From: Parachlorella kessleri
Taxonomy: Eukaryota > Chlorophyta > Trebouxiophyceae > Chlorellales > Chlorellaceae
DNA length: 46,040 nt
Reading direction: 5' to 3'
Assembly: GCA_001598975.1 (NCBI GenBank)
Contig: BBXU01000633.1
Coordinates: 1-46,040, forward strand
Shown: in pieces, positions 10,977 through 21,600 of the stretch
Position numbering within the stretch: the stretch's first letter is position 1
How the letters are laid out: every line of letters begins with the position of its first letter
Made by a program: the position numbers and the translations under genes
The notes under the pieces: model-generated
Seen by the model: the letters and a program-made list of their open reading frames with translations, nothing else
What the model was told of the DNA's origin: nothing
Database searches by the model: none

Positions 10977-13900
10977 CTAGGCTAGTCTACCAGCGTACCG
11001 CCGCCTGACCATGCTGCCTGAGTCCCCCACAAGTGCGCCGAACACATGGGCCAGCTTGTACATACCATCCCTCGATGGCCTGCACCGCCCTTATAGCCCG
11101 CAATATAGGCACAAGCTCAATTGGCCCATGAACCAATAGCCAATGCTTTCCGCACTGGCCTAACAGCGGCCAGCCTCCCACCAGTGATGTCACTACAACT
11201 ACCAGGACGGTGCTCATGCCCTTCCGGTTTGTTGTCCCCACATGTGAGCTGCGCTCCCCATGCCATACACTACGCCTTGCACCAACCTACCCACCCCTCA
11301 CGCCATATACCACGCCTTATACCCACCCACCACCCCCCACACCTCATGCCATATACCATGCCTTGCACCCACCCACCCACCCACCTTGTGGGCAGAACAG
11401 CGCCCTCGGTGTCCAGCAGGGCTGCCCTATAAGGCAGATTTTCGTGGAGGAAGTAAACCAGCAGCAGCTTGGCCTGGGAGGGGGCGGGATCGCAGAAGCC
11501 CATGAGGCCGCTCTTGGAGTAGCCTGCAGGGAGGGATGCCCCGCAGGGCAGTTGGTTGGCTGGTGAGCAACAATGTGGGGGAAAAGAGTAGTGCAGAATC
11601 CCAACAGATGCGGGGAGAAGGGGGTTGGGGGGGCCTACAGGAAGGATCCGTGGTTGTGCTCTGCATGCGCGGTTGTGGTGGTGACGTGGGGGTGGGGTGA
11701 CGTCGGGGGAGCTGGGCGACACACCGCTGTATAGAGGTGCCAGGCATCTGTTCAAGGCACCCTCGATGAGCCTGGATAGCCCGACCAAGCCAGCCTCAGC
11801 CTGGGGGAGCTGCTGGTGCGATAAGTGGGGTACCCTTCCAGATGGGGCATGGTCAAGCTCTTGATTTCATAGGTACCCTTCCAGCTATCAAGCAGGCTGA
11901 CGAGGCCCCATGCAGCTGAGCCAGTCCCACGGAGCGCAATGGGAGGAATTCAGCAACCATACTACCACAACGTAAGGCCAATGAAGCGCGGAAGTCATTA
12001 CATGCCAGCCACGCAAGATGAGCACAGCACCGGCCTACCTCTGTGGAAGACAAGCCTGCTGCCTTCCACCATATACTGCACAGCCGTGGTCACATCAGCT
12101 ACGGCCGGCGGCAGGTCCTCCTCCCCACCCCCACCCCCGCCCCCCTGCTGCTGGGCATGCTGGGCCTGTTGCGCCGGGACCCCGGGCAGTTGGCCACCTG
12201 ACGGGCCTGCTACACCCTCCTCGCCGCTGTCTGCTGCGCCCGCTGTGCCCTCCCTGCTGCTGCCGCCCGCTGTGCTCGCAGCGGCCCCACCAACCCCGCC
12301 TTGCTGCCCCTGCTGCAGCTCTGCGGCTCTGCTGCCTGCTGCGCTGCCTGCACTGCTGCCCGCACCCGCTCCGCCTTCTGGGCTGCCCATGGCTTCAAGG
12401 CTGGCAGCAGTGGCGGCGGCATCGGCCGTTTGTGTCCCCGCTGAGGCGAGGGCTGCTGCTCGAAGCTCCCAGGGCTTGTCGTCTGCCGCTTGTCTTACTG
12501 CATTCTCTTCACCATACAGAGCCAGCGCTACTACAAGACCCTTCTGCATAACAACTAAGAAGGTGAGATCAAGTTGTTGTGGGCATAATCCATGCAGATC
12601 TGGTCTGCGATCACTGATAGCGAAGCTTCGGTCAGCGTCTTACAGTGGGAGGAGGCCAGTCTTTGGCAGCTCGATCCCACGATGACCTCTTGAACATGCC
12701 CACCAAACTTCTGGGAAGCTTCCCTCCTCTGGGGAGCTTCCTCTTCTGAGGCACAAGGTCATACCCTTCACCCACTCTAAGTCACGCGGGTATGACCGGC
12801 ACTCGAGCAAGTCCACGCGGAAGGAGTTCACCCTCTGCAGTGATGCTAGCTAGCCTCACGACCAGGCCTTGCCCTCTCCCTCATACCAGGCAAGGCAGAG
12901 AGGTCACCACAATTCCACAGATTCCCACTGCCCCTGGCCGTACGCTATGCCTGCCATGCAGGGCGTCGCTGCGCCAGCGCTACAACCTCACTCACAGCCA
13001 CGCCCAAACGCTGGTCAACAGGGCATCCTTGGGACCGTCCCCAGCCCTCTTTGAAACACATACTTCACCCTCTATCCTTATACCAAATAACTCCTGACCG
13101 CTACATTTTGGTCACCCCAAGCATCACAACCTGTCCCCCTGCCTCCTCCGCTCCGTCTCTAAAAACCTCTCCTCTAACCTGCTGTGCTTCCTTGGCCAGC
13201 CGCCGCCGCGCGACCGGCGCCATCACAGCAGCAGCAGCCGCGGCATGCGCTAGCGCCTCCCGCACCTCCTCTGCCCGCTGCCGCCGGATGGACCGGGCCC
13301 TGCCAGACAGGCACAGCAGGCGCAGCATAGGTAGGAGAGTCAATGAATGAAAGCCGGGAAGACAGAATGACAGATCTGGCCAGCCCCTTGTGCACCTCGC
13401 CTGCCCGCTGTCTCCGCCCGTCACTGCCCGTGGCTCCACCAACGACGCCGAATCTTATCCGAGGCGTCGCACCGTGTTATTAACTATTGAAGCTTCCCAG
13501 CAAGCTTGGGGTTTTCAAGGGCAACGAAGGTACCTAACGTAAAAGCAAACTGGGTCTTTTACATCGAGATGCACATGAGGGGGAGGAGAGAATCAGCACA
13601 GTGGCGGGGGGCCGGCTGCCTCGAATGCTTGAGGTGATGAGAGCATGACAGGGTGGGCAAACACGTAGGCTGTCATCTGTCCATGTGAGGAGGGAAAGAT
13701 GACTAGGGTTAGGCCGTCACAACCCCCCAAGAAAGCTCCACCCTACCCTGCCTTGAACTACAAAGAGCACACCGCGTGTCACTTACTAGGTCGTAACCTA
13801 GGAGTATGAACGTTGTACTAGCTTGATGCAAGTCCCCGTCCCATGCCTTCTGCTGGCTCCATGGACGTAAAATTGTGTGTAATGTAATGCAACTTACGGC

Positions 13901-16900
13901 AGTGTGCACTCACTTGCGGGTCTCTATGAGCCTGGCAACGGGCCCCACCACCCAGTCCCTGACAATGTATGCCAGTAGGGGGATTATGGTGTAGGCAGCT
14001 GCGATAATGCGGGGGTTGGGGGTAGGCGAGAGGAGGATGGGGAACTCAAACAGGTGCCCCGCGCGACTGTACCGCACTTTGAGGATCACGCCCTGCAGGA
14101 CATGGCCGTGGTTGGGAATATGCAGTAGGTATGACAAGGTGATTCTAGTGCCCTGCGCGGCTGTACCGCACTTTGAGTATCCTGCAGGACATGGCCGTGG
14201 TTGGGCCACAGGAGGAAACATGACAAGGTGATGGCGGCGTCCCGCACGGCTGTACCGCACTTCCAGGTACAGGCCCAGCACAGCAGCATGACCATGAAAG
14301 TCAAACTGGGGCAGAGGCACGAGTTGGGAACACCCCAAACAAGTGACCCCCTGCGGGGCTGAAGCTGCATTCTAGTGGCCACACCCTGCAAATTAACGAG
14401 TTGTAATAACACCACTCGAAGCAGGACGGTGATTCTTCCGGCAAGAATCCGACTGGAAGTCACATAGAGGGGGAACCAGCCACCAAACCCAGGATCAAAC
14501 CAAGAACGCCTCAGCCACCGCCTCCAGCGCGCCCAATCAGCCAGCATCCCTTACTTACAACCAAATCGAAACACTGCTGAATACGTCCTGATACAACTGT
14601 CAATCCCAACCATCTGCCAAAGCCGGCCACCACCCTACCCACCCTTGCATTCCCATGGCTCACTTGCATCCCCACAGTGATGCTCGCCCCGGCAGTCGTG
14701 ACCTCTGATATACGCTTGTTGCTCCCAATGTCCACATCAACCCCCATGGGCGACACCTTCACACTAAGCCGCCCAGTGGTCGTCTCATTCAGCTGCCGCA
14801 CTATGCGGGCCACGAGGGCTGTCATCGCGCCTACCTGCAGTACGATCAAGGTGCCAAAACTCGCAGCATTTTGCTGTCACACTATGCAACCGTTGGGCTG
14901 GCACAGCGCCACCCTGCAAAGACACAGAAGGGTGCCACCACAAGCAGTCACGTCTCCCCAAGCTTGAGCAAGTGTCGTGAGCCCACCTAAGCTCTGGACA
15001 GTGTGTAGACTTCATCCCAAAAGGGGCGCAGGAACTAGTCTGGGCAAGCTTCCGAGCACATGTCGCTGAGGTCCAGCTGGGCGTGAGCTCACACACAGCT
15101 TAGTAATGACCATTTCACTGAAGCAAGTGCACCCCCTGGTTGACTTATAGACCCACCTCCACCCTCCCAGAGAGGACCATCTTGTCACTCCTTCGGTTAA
15201 GTCCCAGGCTCATACCGCTGGCCTCCGGGGGCCCCACCACCCAGGAGTACTCCCCGTTCCACGCCTCGCTCAGCTGCCGCGTGGTCACCAGCTGCAAGCA
15301 GGGGAGAGCCCAGGCGCATGCTCATGCTGGGAAACCTAGGTGTTTGCGCATGCACGGAAGTAGGAAACCCAGGTGCATGCGCATGCATGGAAGGGTTGCA
15401 CCCGGCAGCTGACCACGGGGGTGCCAATGGTGAGGCCCCCAAATGCTTCGCTACTGCACAACAGAGTTAAGCCCCTGGCTCTTACACGAACGCTTTGGGT
15501 ACCCCGCCTCTGCTTCACTTTCCCCCTCAGGTCAACCTGCCTGGCTTACCCCCCCCCCACCATCTGGGCAGCCTGCTGCAATCCCACGGTTGCATCCCAC
15601 TGCTACAAAGACCACGCATAAAAAGTGCAACGGAGGCCATAAGCGCCCGACTGCAGTGACCATCCCCACAACGCGATGCCCTTTGAGTCCTCCCTGGAGA
15701 AGCGCCACTTCCAACAACCAACACTCCACCTCCACCCGCCCATCCCAGCTGAATTTTCAGCATTTCCCGCATCCCACGGCTAGTGCCACCTCAACGAAAT
15801 AACTCTACCATTGGCCTACACCCTTCGGAACCAGGCATTCACCTGGCCGTCGCCCATCCTCACATCTGCAACTATCAACCCTAACAATGACAGCCAGGTG
15901 GCGGCCAGGCCAGCATGACAATGCTGCCTATCTTAACGCCCCACCCCACGCCTGAGTGACACCCCAGTCCCTCTTCATATATGTTACCTGCAACCCTACA
16001 CCCGACATGGGCTGCCATGTGGCAGTCAAGCTGGCATGGGCATGCTGACTCAGCTGGACCCCGCTGGAGGCTGACAGCAGCGTCTTCAGCCCCGCGGCCG
16101 CTTGCACCTGCGCATGGGGGCGCCAGAATGGAGAAGGGTCGCCATTTGCCGCCTTGACCCCTCCGTGACCCTCCGTATACCGTGGCTGCCCTGGGCATGG
16201 GTTGAAGACCTGGCAAGCGATCGATTTCGCCAGCATCCTCCTGGCCACCTGGCCTGATGCCATAACTGGGCTCCTACCAGGCTCTTACCACCCTCGCTTC
16301 GACATGCCTCATTATGTACTCAGCGAAGGGCCCAGGCCCATCCTGCCCCACCCGGGTAGCCTTTCAGCATGCCCCCGCCCCAGCCGTCCCCAAGCCCCAA
16401 GACTGGCCCAAAGGTCTTACCTCAAATGTGGAGTAGTCAGAGAAGGCCCGCCTGTAGCCAGCCAGGAAGGAGCCGCCGCCCACATTCTTCCGCACATTCA
16501 CGAGGCCTGCAGCCCGGGCCACGTATGCTGTCGTTTGGGTCGCGGTTGGCGGAAAGAATCAAGCAACAAGGGCACAGGGTCGACCACCGCGGCCAGGGGA
16601 CGCTTGGGGGCGCACACACCCCCAACTTCCGATGAGGCCCTTGGGTAGCTTCTTCCACATCCAGTGAGGCGTCTTGCACTCTAAGGTACCCAGCACACTT
16701 GGGTACCCAGCAAGGGTAACCAGCAGGACCTTTTGACAACCTTGTTGGCCCCAAGGTTTTCAAGCATCTGCTGCCTGTCTTTCTCACCTCCCAGGTGGAG
16801 CGCATCTTGGTCTGAGCTAAGCAACCCCCAGTCCTTGGAGTCCACTGGCACATCCACCCCGCTGGTCATGTAGATGTTAGTGATCTCGGGTGTGCGGGGC

Positions 16901-18109
16901 AGGTTGCGGGCGTAGGGAGAGACCAAAGCTGCAGCGGGCACCCAAGGAAGGGAGAGCGGCTCAGAAAGCGGCACAGACAGCAAGGCAGCAGACAGCAAGC
17001 CGCAACTGTGGCTGCTACCTAAGGAGGTGTCAACGACAGATGGTATGGCTGCGCCAGGGTTGCTCATTCTGTGCAGTGCTAAGGCATGCCCTCCAACGCG
17101 GCCCCCCACACCTGCATATGCAAAGGCCGCACCTGATGCGTCCACCCTAAAAATGTAGACCCCTCGATAGTTGACTTGAGCATCTAGCTTCTCTTTCTCC
17201 TGCAACCCGCCAAAGCACAACAGTCAAGAGGGCCAGCCAGCTTTGCTATACCCACACCATACTTGTCTGCATTCAACACGCAGAAGGCTGCAAAAAGAAA
17301 CTGCGGGTGTGCCAAGGGAGACCAGGCCTTACCCTAGGAACAACGGAACACAGCATTGAGCATAACAGGCGCGGGGCGCGCAAGTCCTATTTGCTACTCG
17401 CACACTTATGCATGCACGCCAAGCTGGCCTCCTGGGTGCAGTCACTCGCCCACGCTCTCATCGCCAGATCGTTACTCCCACATTCCAATCACAATACCTC
17501 CTGCATTCCCTGACCGCCCCAACAGTGTCCATGTGGCGCCAACCCTGGTCTCCCTCTGACGCCGAACCCCCCACACGCGAACTACAATCAGCTAGGCACC
17601 CACACCCACCTGTGTTTTCTGAAACTGCTCCCACTCTTTCCGCAGCTCATCCCTGGTCTTCACCCTGTCTCCCACCTCCAGCCCCGCCCGCAGACCTTCC
17701 TTCCCATAGACGTCATATATGTCCCGCTTGTGGGGATCACTAAGGACCTGCAGTCAACGCAGCCCCGAGCTTGGCAGCTGCGCAAACTCTTTCAGAACTG
17801 CTTGTGCAGGCGCACACCAGGAGGTACGCCACATGGCCTGGCAGGTTGGAGCCTTTCAACTGTTCAACTGAACTACAGAATCCACACTCATCTAAAAAAA
17901 TAGTGGTGTTGACCTCCACGCAGTCCCACCTCATAGGCCTCCTGGACTGCGGTGAACATGCGTGAGGCCTCTTGCTGCAAGTGAGAGTCAGTGTGCTTGT
18001 CCGGGTGGTACGTGGTGGCCAGCTGCCGGTATGCCCGGCGAATAAGATCCTCAGTAGCATCGGGAGGGACGTTCAAGACTGCATAGTAAGACTGCTCCTG
18101 GACTTCCAT
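10977..18109 (-). CDS. DNAJC11: DnaJ homolog subfamily C member 11 (plant DnaJ13-like), 13 exons
   Basis: Exons in transcript order: 18109-17930, 17747-17610, 17199-17112, 16928-16788, 16506-16421, 16107-15988, 15291-15157, 14834-14664, 14092-13914, 13299-13179, 12543-12039, 11523-11385, 11079-10977; about 701 aa, frame kept throughout. J domain at residues 5-60 with the HPD triad (35-37, TYHPDKHT), then YDVYGKEGL and TRDELRKEW. The middle is a beta-rich region with RKNVGGGSFLAGYRRAFSDY. The C-terminal DUF3395 part follows, with the membrane-like segment PILLSPTPNPRIIAAAY, an ARRRLAKEAQQ helix and GLMGFCDPAPSQ. Human DNAJC11 acts at the mitochondrial inner membrane with the MICOS complex; plant DnaJ13 is less studied. 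Exon 11 carries an insert of about 110 Ala/Gly/Gln/Ser residues, absent from animal and plant homologues. The last exon is least sure: its C-terminal half overlaps a dispersed repeat. Divergent from the kinase gene. Confidence 0.9.
10982..11034. repeat. Dispersed short repeat, copy 1
   Basis: About 53 bp matching 28369-28423 in the same orientation, roughly 45 positions identical by eye with a 2-base gap. It overlaps the C-terminal half of the proposed last DNAJC11 exon. Confidence 0.6.
11262..11391. repeat. Tandem repeat of 40-46 bp at an exon/intron boundary
   Basis: Three imperfect copies starting at 11262, 11302 and 11348, each GCCATA-x-ACC-x-GCCTT followed by a run of ACCC. The right end overlaps the donor side of DNAJC11 exon 12 (donor at 11384), so the intron begins inside the repeat with a GTGGGT run. 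Confidence 0.7.
14050..14275. repeat. ~90 bp tandem repeat copying a splice acceptor and exon start
   Basis: TGTACCGCAC occurs at 14069, 14162 and 14251; CATGGCCGTGGTTGGG at about 14101 and 14190; TGACAAGGTGAT at about 14132 and 14221. The unit is therefore near 90 bp with 2.5 copies. In transcript sense each carries a CTGCAG acceptor-like site and/or the start of DNAJC11 exon 9 (the KVRYSRAG coding bases). Only the copy at 14092 gives an open exon that fits the family; the next copy reaches a stop soon after its acceptor. Confidence 0.85.
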
Positions 18110-18655
18110 GTTACGGTGGAAACTTGCTGCACGAGACCCCTGCTGAACCTTGTATGCGAAGACCGGTTGTGTTACGGGCACACAAGTTGCAGCGACAAGC
18201 AGCGCCTACCAGAACAAGTACAAGGCAGCGAACTAGGCAGGAGGCAAGTGATCATTCCAAGACGGCAGCCCCGGCTTGAATAAAGGAAGCTTACTTTCAG
18301 AAGAATTTCAATGCAAACTTTTATTGTGAAGATACACGTTGGGTGCTTGATGCCCAAGGGTGTCCCAGGCCAGGTATCTAAACAAGGAATCCAAGCGAAA
18401 TTATCGGGGTCTTTTGAGGGGTCTGATTCTGATTTTCAACTGTTAGAAGGCAGTAATGACAGAAGTGGCAAGTACTGGTAAAGATCCGCAGTTTGTGACC
18501 TCCCATAGACTCTGCCCCAAGCTTTTCGGGGAAAGCCTGGCACTCACAGATCGCAGGGTTCAAGTCTGTAACCAAGTTGCAGCCAGGGAGCCTTGGTGCC
18601 GACTCGGCCGCCTGCCCGCGCCCATATGTGGCGTTGAGGGTCCAGCGGGTGCAAG
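18110..18655. promoter_or_regulatory. Shared upstream region of DNAJC11 and MAP3K genes
   Basis: 546 bp between two divergent start codons. It must hold both 5' UTRs and promoters; no convincing TATA box or known motif stands out. A non-coding 5' exon of either gene could lie here. Confidence 0.55.
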
Positions 18656-21600
18656 ATGGGTGGTTGCGCCAGCAAGCTGCTGCAGGACGATGTAGGAACT
18701 GAGAGATACAGCAAGGCGAGCCAGCTGGTTGTCTGCTTTTGTCTGCAATCCTGTGTGGCTTGCTCAGGACTGTACAGTCACAACTCCTGCTCTCCCGTGC
18801 AGCATGGGCAGTGGTCCCAGCCTGGCCTGGGCGAGGCCCTTGGAGCAGGTGGTTTTGGCATGGGCGCAGCTGCTGCAGCACCCACCAACTACTCCACCAC
18901 AGTGAGTTTACTATTTGCTTGGCGTCACAGCTTCTTCCTGCCAGCAGACCTGCTTTGCATTCTTTAGTGCAGTCCCAAGCTGCCTGGCCCTGAGCGACAT
19001 GGAGAGCAACTCAGCATGTCGGTGGCTGCAGGCGAATGTGGGCCTTGGGCGTGGCGAGGAACGAGTGTTTCTGAGAGACCCACCGGTGGGAGGGCTGCAA
19101 CTGCCTCGCATTGAGGAAGACCAGGCCCAACAGGGTGAGCCTGCTTGTACAGCCAAAGAGTGGCCAATGCCTCCCAACTTGCCTGCGCTGAATCCTGACG
19201 CACTAGCCGAGACCCATGCAAGGCTAGGTGTTTGCAGCATCGAAGGCGACTTTATTAGGACTGCTTGCCAGTCCTGGCTTGCTCGCCTGCCCACAGGCCA
19301 GGAGTCACCAATCAAGTCACAGCTCACCGTGCCAGTGTCTGCACAACACCTGGGGGGCGGTGGCGAGAAGGGCATGCCAGCACAGCAGCAGCCACTGAAC
19401 TGGACGCGGGGCGAGCTTATTGGGCAGGGTGCCTTTGGCAGCGTGTACCTAGGGATGGACAACGATAGCGGCCAGCTGATGGCGGTGAAGCAGGTGGGCA
19501 CAAGCAGTACAGCTCAGCACTGGAAGGCATGACATAGTGGCTGGAGGTGTTGAAGAATAGGGTCATATGATAGAGAGCTCCCTACCAGTGCCATGATCGG
19601 CAGGCATCAAACGCATCTTCCTGTGTGACGGAGCAATTAATTTGATAACGCCAAGTAATTTCAGTTTGTGTGACAGGTGCACATCAACAAGGCCGCTGGT
19701 GACCGTGGTGGCAAGCTCGCCGAGAACTTGCGTAGCCTTGAGGCAGAGGTGCAGCTGCTGCAGCAGCTCAACCACGCCAACATTGTCCGCTACCTGGTGA
19801 GGGTAGGCAGCGTTCTAACAGTTGCTTGACATGAGATTTTATGAGGCCGTTGTTAAGAAGCAGCATTAATAACCCTGGATTGGCGCAACAGAACCCAGGG
19901 CCAATTCTCGCAAGTTGTGGACATAGACGATCAAGTGCAGGGTAATTGCACGCTGTGCTGTGACGGAGTTGTCAAATTTGGGCTTAAGCTTGGCTTTCTC
20001 AAGATTGCTTGCGCTGTGACTGCAGGGTACCGAACGAACTGAAGCTGCGCTCAACATCTTTTTGGAGTATGTACCGGGCGGCTCCATAGCCTCCCTGCTG
20101 GCCAAGTTTGGTGAGCAGGCGCATGGCAATGCACATATGACAGGATGCTACTTTACGAAGTAATGTTGTGTGAACCTTGGGCAGTTGTGATTGGACATTG
20201 TTGGTCCTCCACACTTGTCCGCGCTATGGCATCGTTTTTGCATGATGTGGTTGCAGTAACATTATTGCAGGCAGCTTTAAGGAGTCTGTGATCAAGGTAT
20301 ACACCAAGCAGATCCTTCTGGGGCTGGAGTACCTCCACCAAAATGGCATCATGCACCGCGACATCAAGGGAGCCAACATCTTGGTGGACAACACTGGCCT
20401 TGTGAAGCTTGCGGACTTTGGCGCCTCCAAAAAGATCGAGGACCTGGTCACCATAGGTGAGCTGTGCTCCTTTGACATGCCGACGGATGGTCTCTTATAT
20501 ACTACTAACCCTAACAGATGACTGCAATTTTAGACAAGCAGCAGCTCTTGTGGACCAAGGAGGTTCAGTTACTGTCGCATCTCGCATGGTGCAGAGGAGG
20601 GCTACAAGACAATGAAGGGCACTCCCAACTGGATGGCCCCTGAGGTCATCACCGGCACTGGCCATGGCAGGCAGGCGGACATATGGTCTGTGGCCTGTAC
20701 AGTCATTGAGATGGCCACTGGCAGGCCGCCGTGGAGCCAGTTTGGGTCACAGGTGGGAGAAGAGGGGTAACTTGCAGCCGTGCAGTGTGTCGTTTGTGAT
20801 CGGGTGCTATCCAAGCAGCGCATGGCTTCCTTTACTGCTTGAGTGTGGCAACCTGGGTGCGCCCTTGCATCACAGTTGATATGTGCTTGCCACATCAGCT
20901 CATGGGTCATGGGAAGCGTTGTGCTGCTGCAACCTGGATGACAAGGATCTGCCCTGCGCAGGTGTCTGCCATGTTTCACATAGCCTCATCCAAGGGCCCT
21001 CCCACCATTCCTGAGAACCTGTCGCCAGACTGCAAGGATTTCTTGTACTTGTGTTTTAACAGGTGTGTTGCGATTATCGCTGGCCCTCTGCCTGTGTTGG
21101 TGGATTGCTAGTGAGGCATGGTTGCATCAAACAGGGGAGTCATAGACAGACCCTGGATGCAACATCGGGCTGCCTTTGTAAGAGAGGGACATTAAGGGGG
21201 CAGCTGTCCTAGCTTTGCACCACAAGCGCTGCAGCCAACAGCTTCACCATCCTGACTTGCCTGCAGGATCTGGAAGGAGCGCCCCTCTGCCTCTCGCCTG
21301 CTACAACACTCCTTCCTGGCCGATGTGATCTGCCGAACAGTGGCAGCCCCCCTCAACAACATAGCTAATGTTGTACAGGAGCCGTCCATGAAGGTGTGAG
21401 ATAATAGAAGGTGCCAAATAATATATGACTGAAATTTGGCTGTGAACCAAATTCTCAATGCCTCTATCAGACGATTCATCAAGAATGAAAGCTAGTGATG
21501 CTGTCTGTGCAATGAACGTAATGTATGGAAGCGACGACTTGGCATCATGGAATGCCAAGCAGAGGAACACTTTTGACTACCTCTGTTGCTGCAGGCTTGG

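Noticed and set aside
11939..12685. Long plus-strand frame rich in Pro, Ala and Cys
   Set aside because: Antisense shadow of DNAJC11 exon 11; its composition is what GC-rich low-complexity sequence gives in the opposite strand.
12640..12831. Minus-strand frame between DNAJC11 exons 10 and 11
   Set aside because: Exons 10 and 11 join directly in phase 0 and match the family without it; it has no fitting splice sites.
14050..14275. CRISPR-like or phage array
   Set aside because: Only 2-3 imperfect units without unique spacers, inside an intron of a eukaryotic gene; the unit copies the neighbouring exon boundary.
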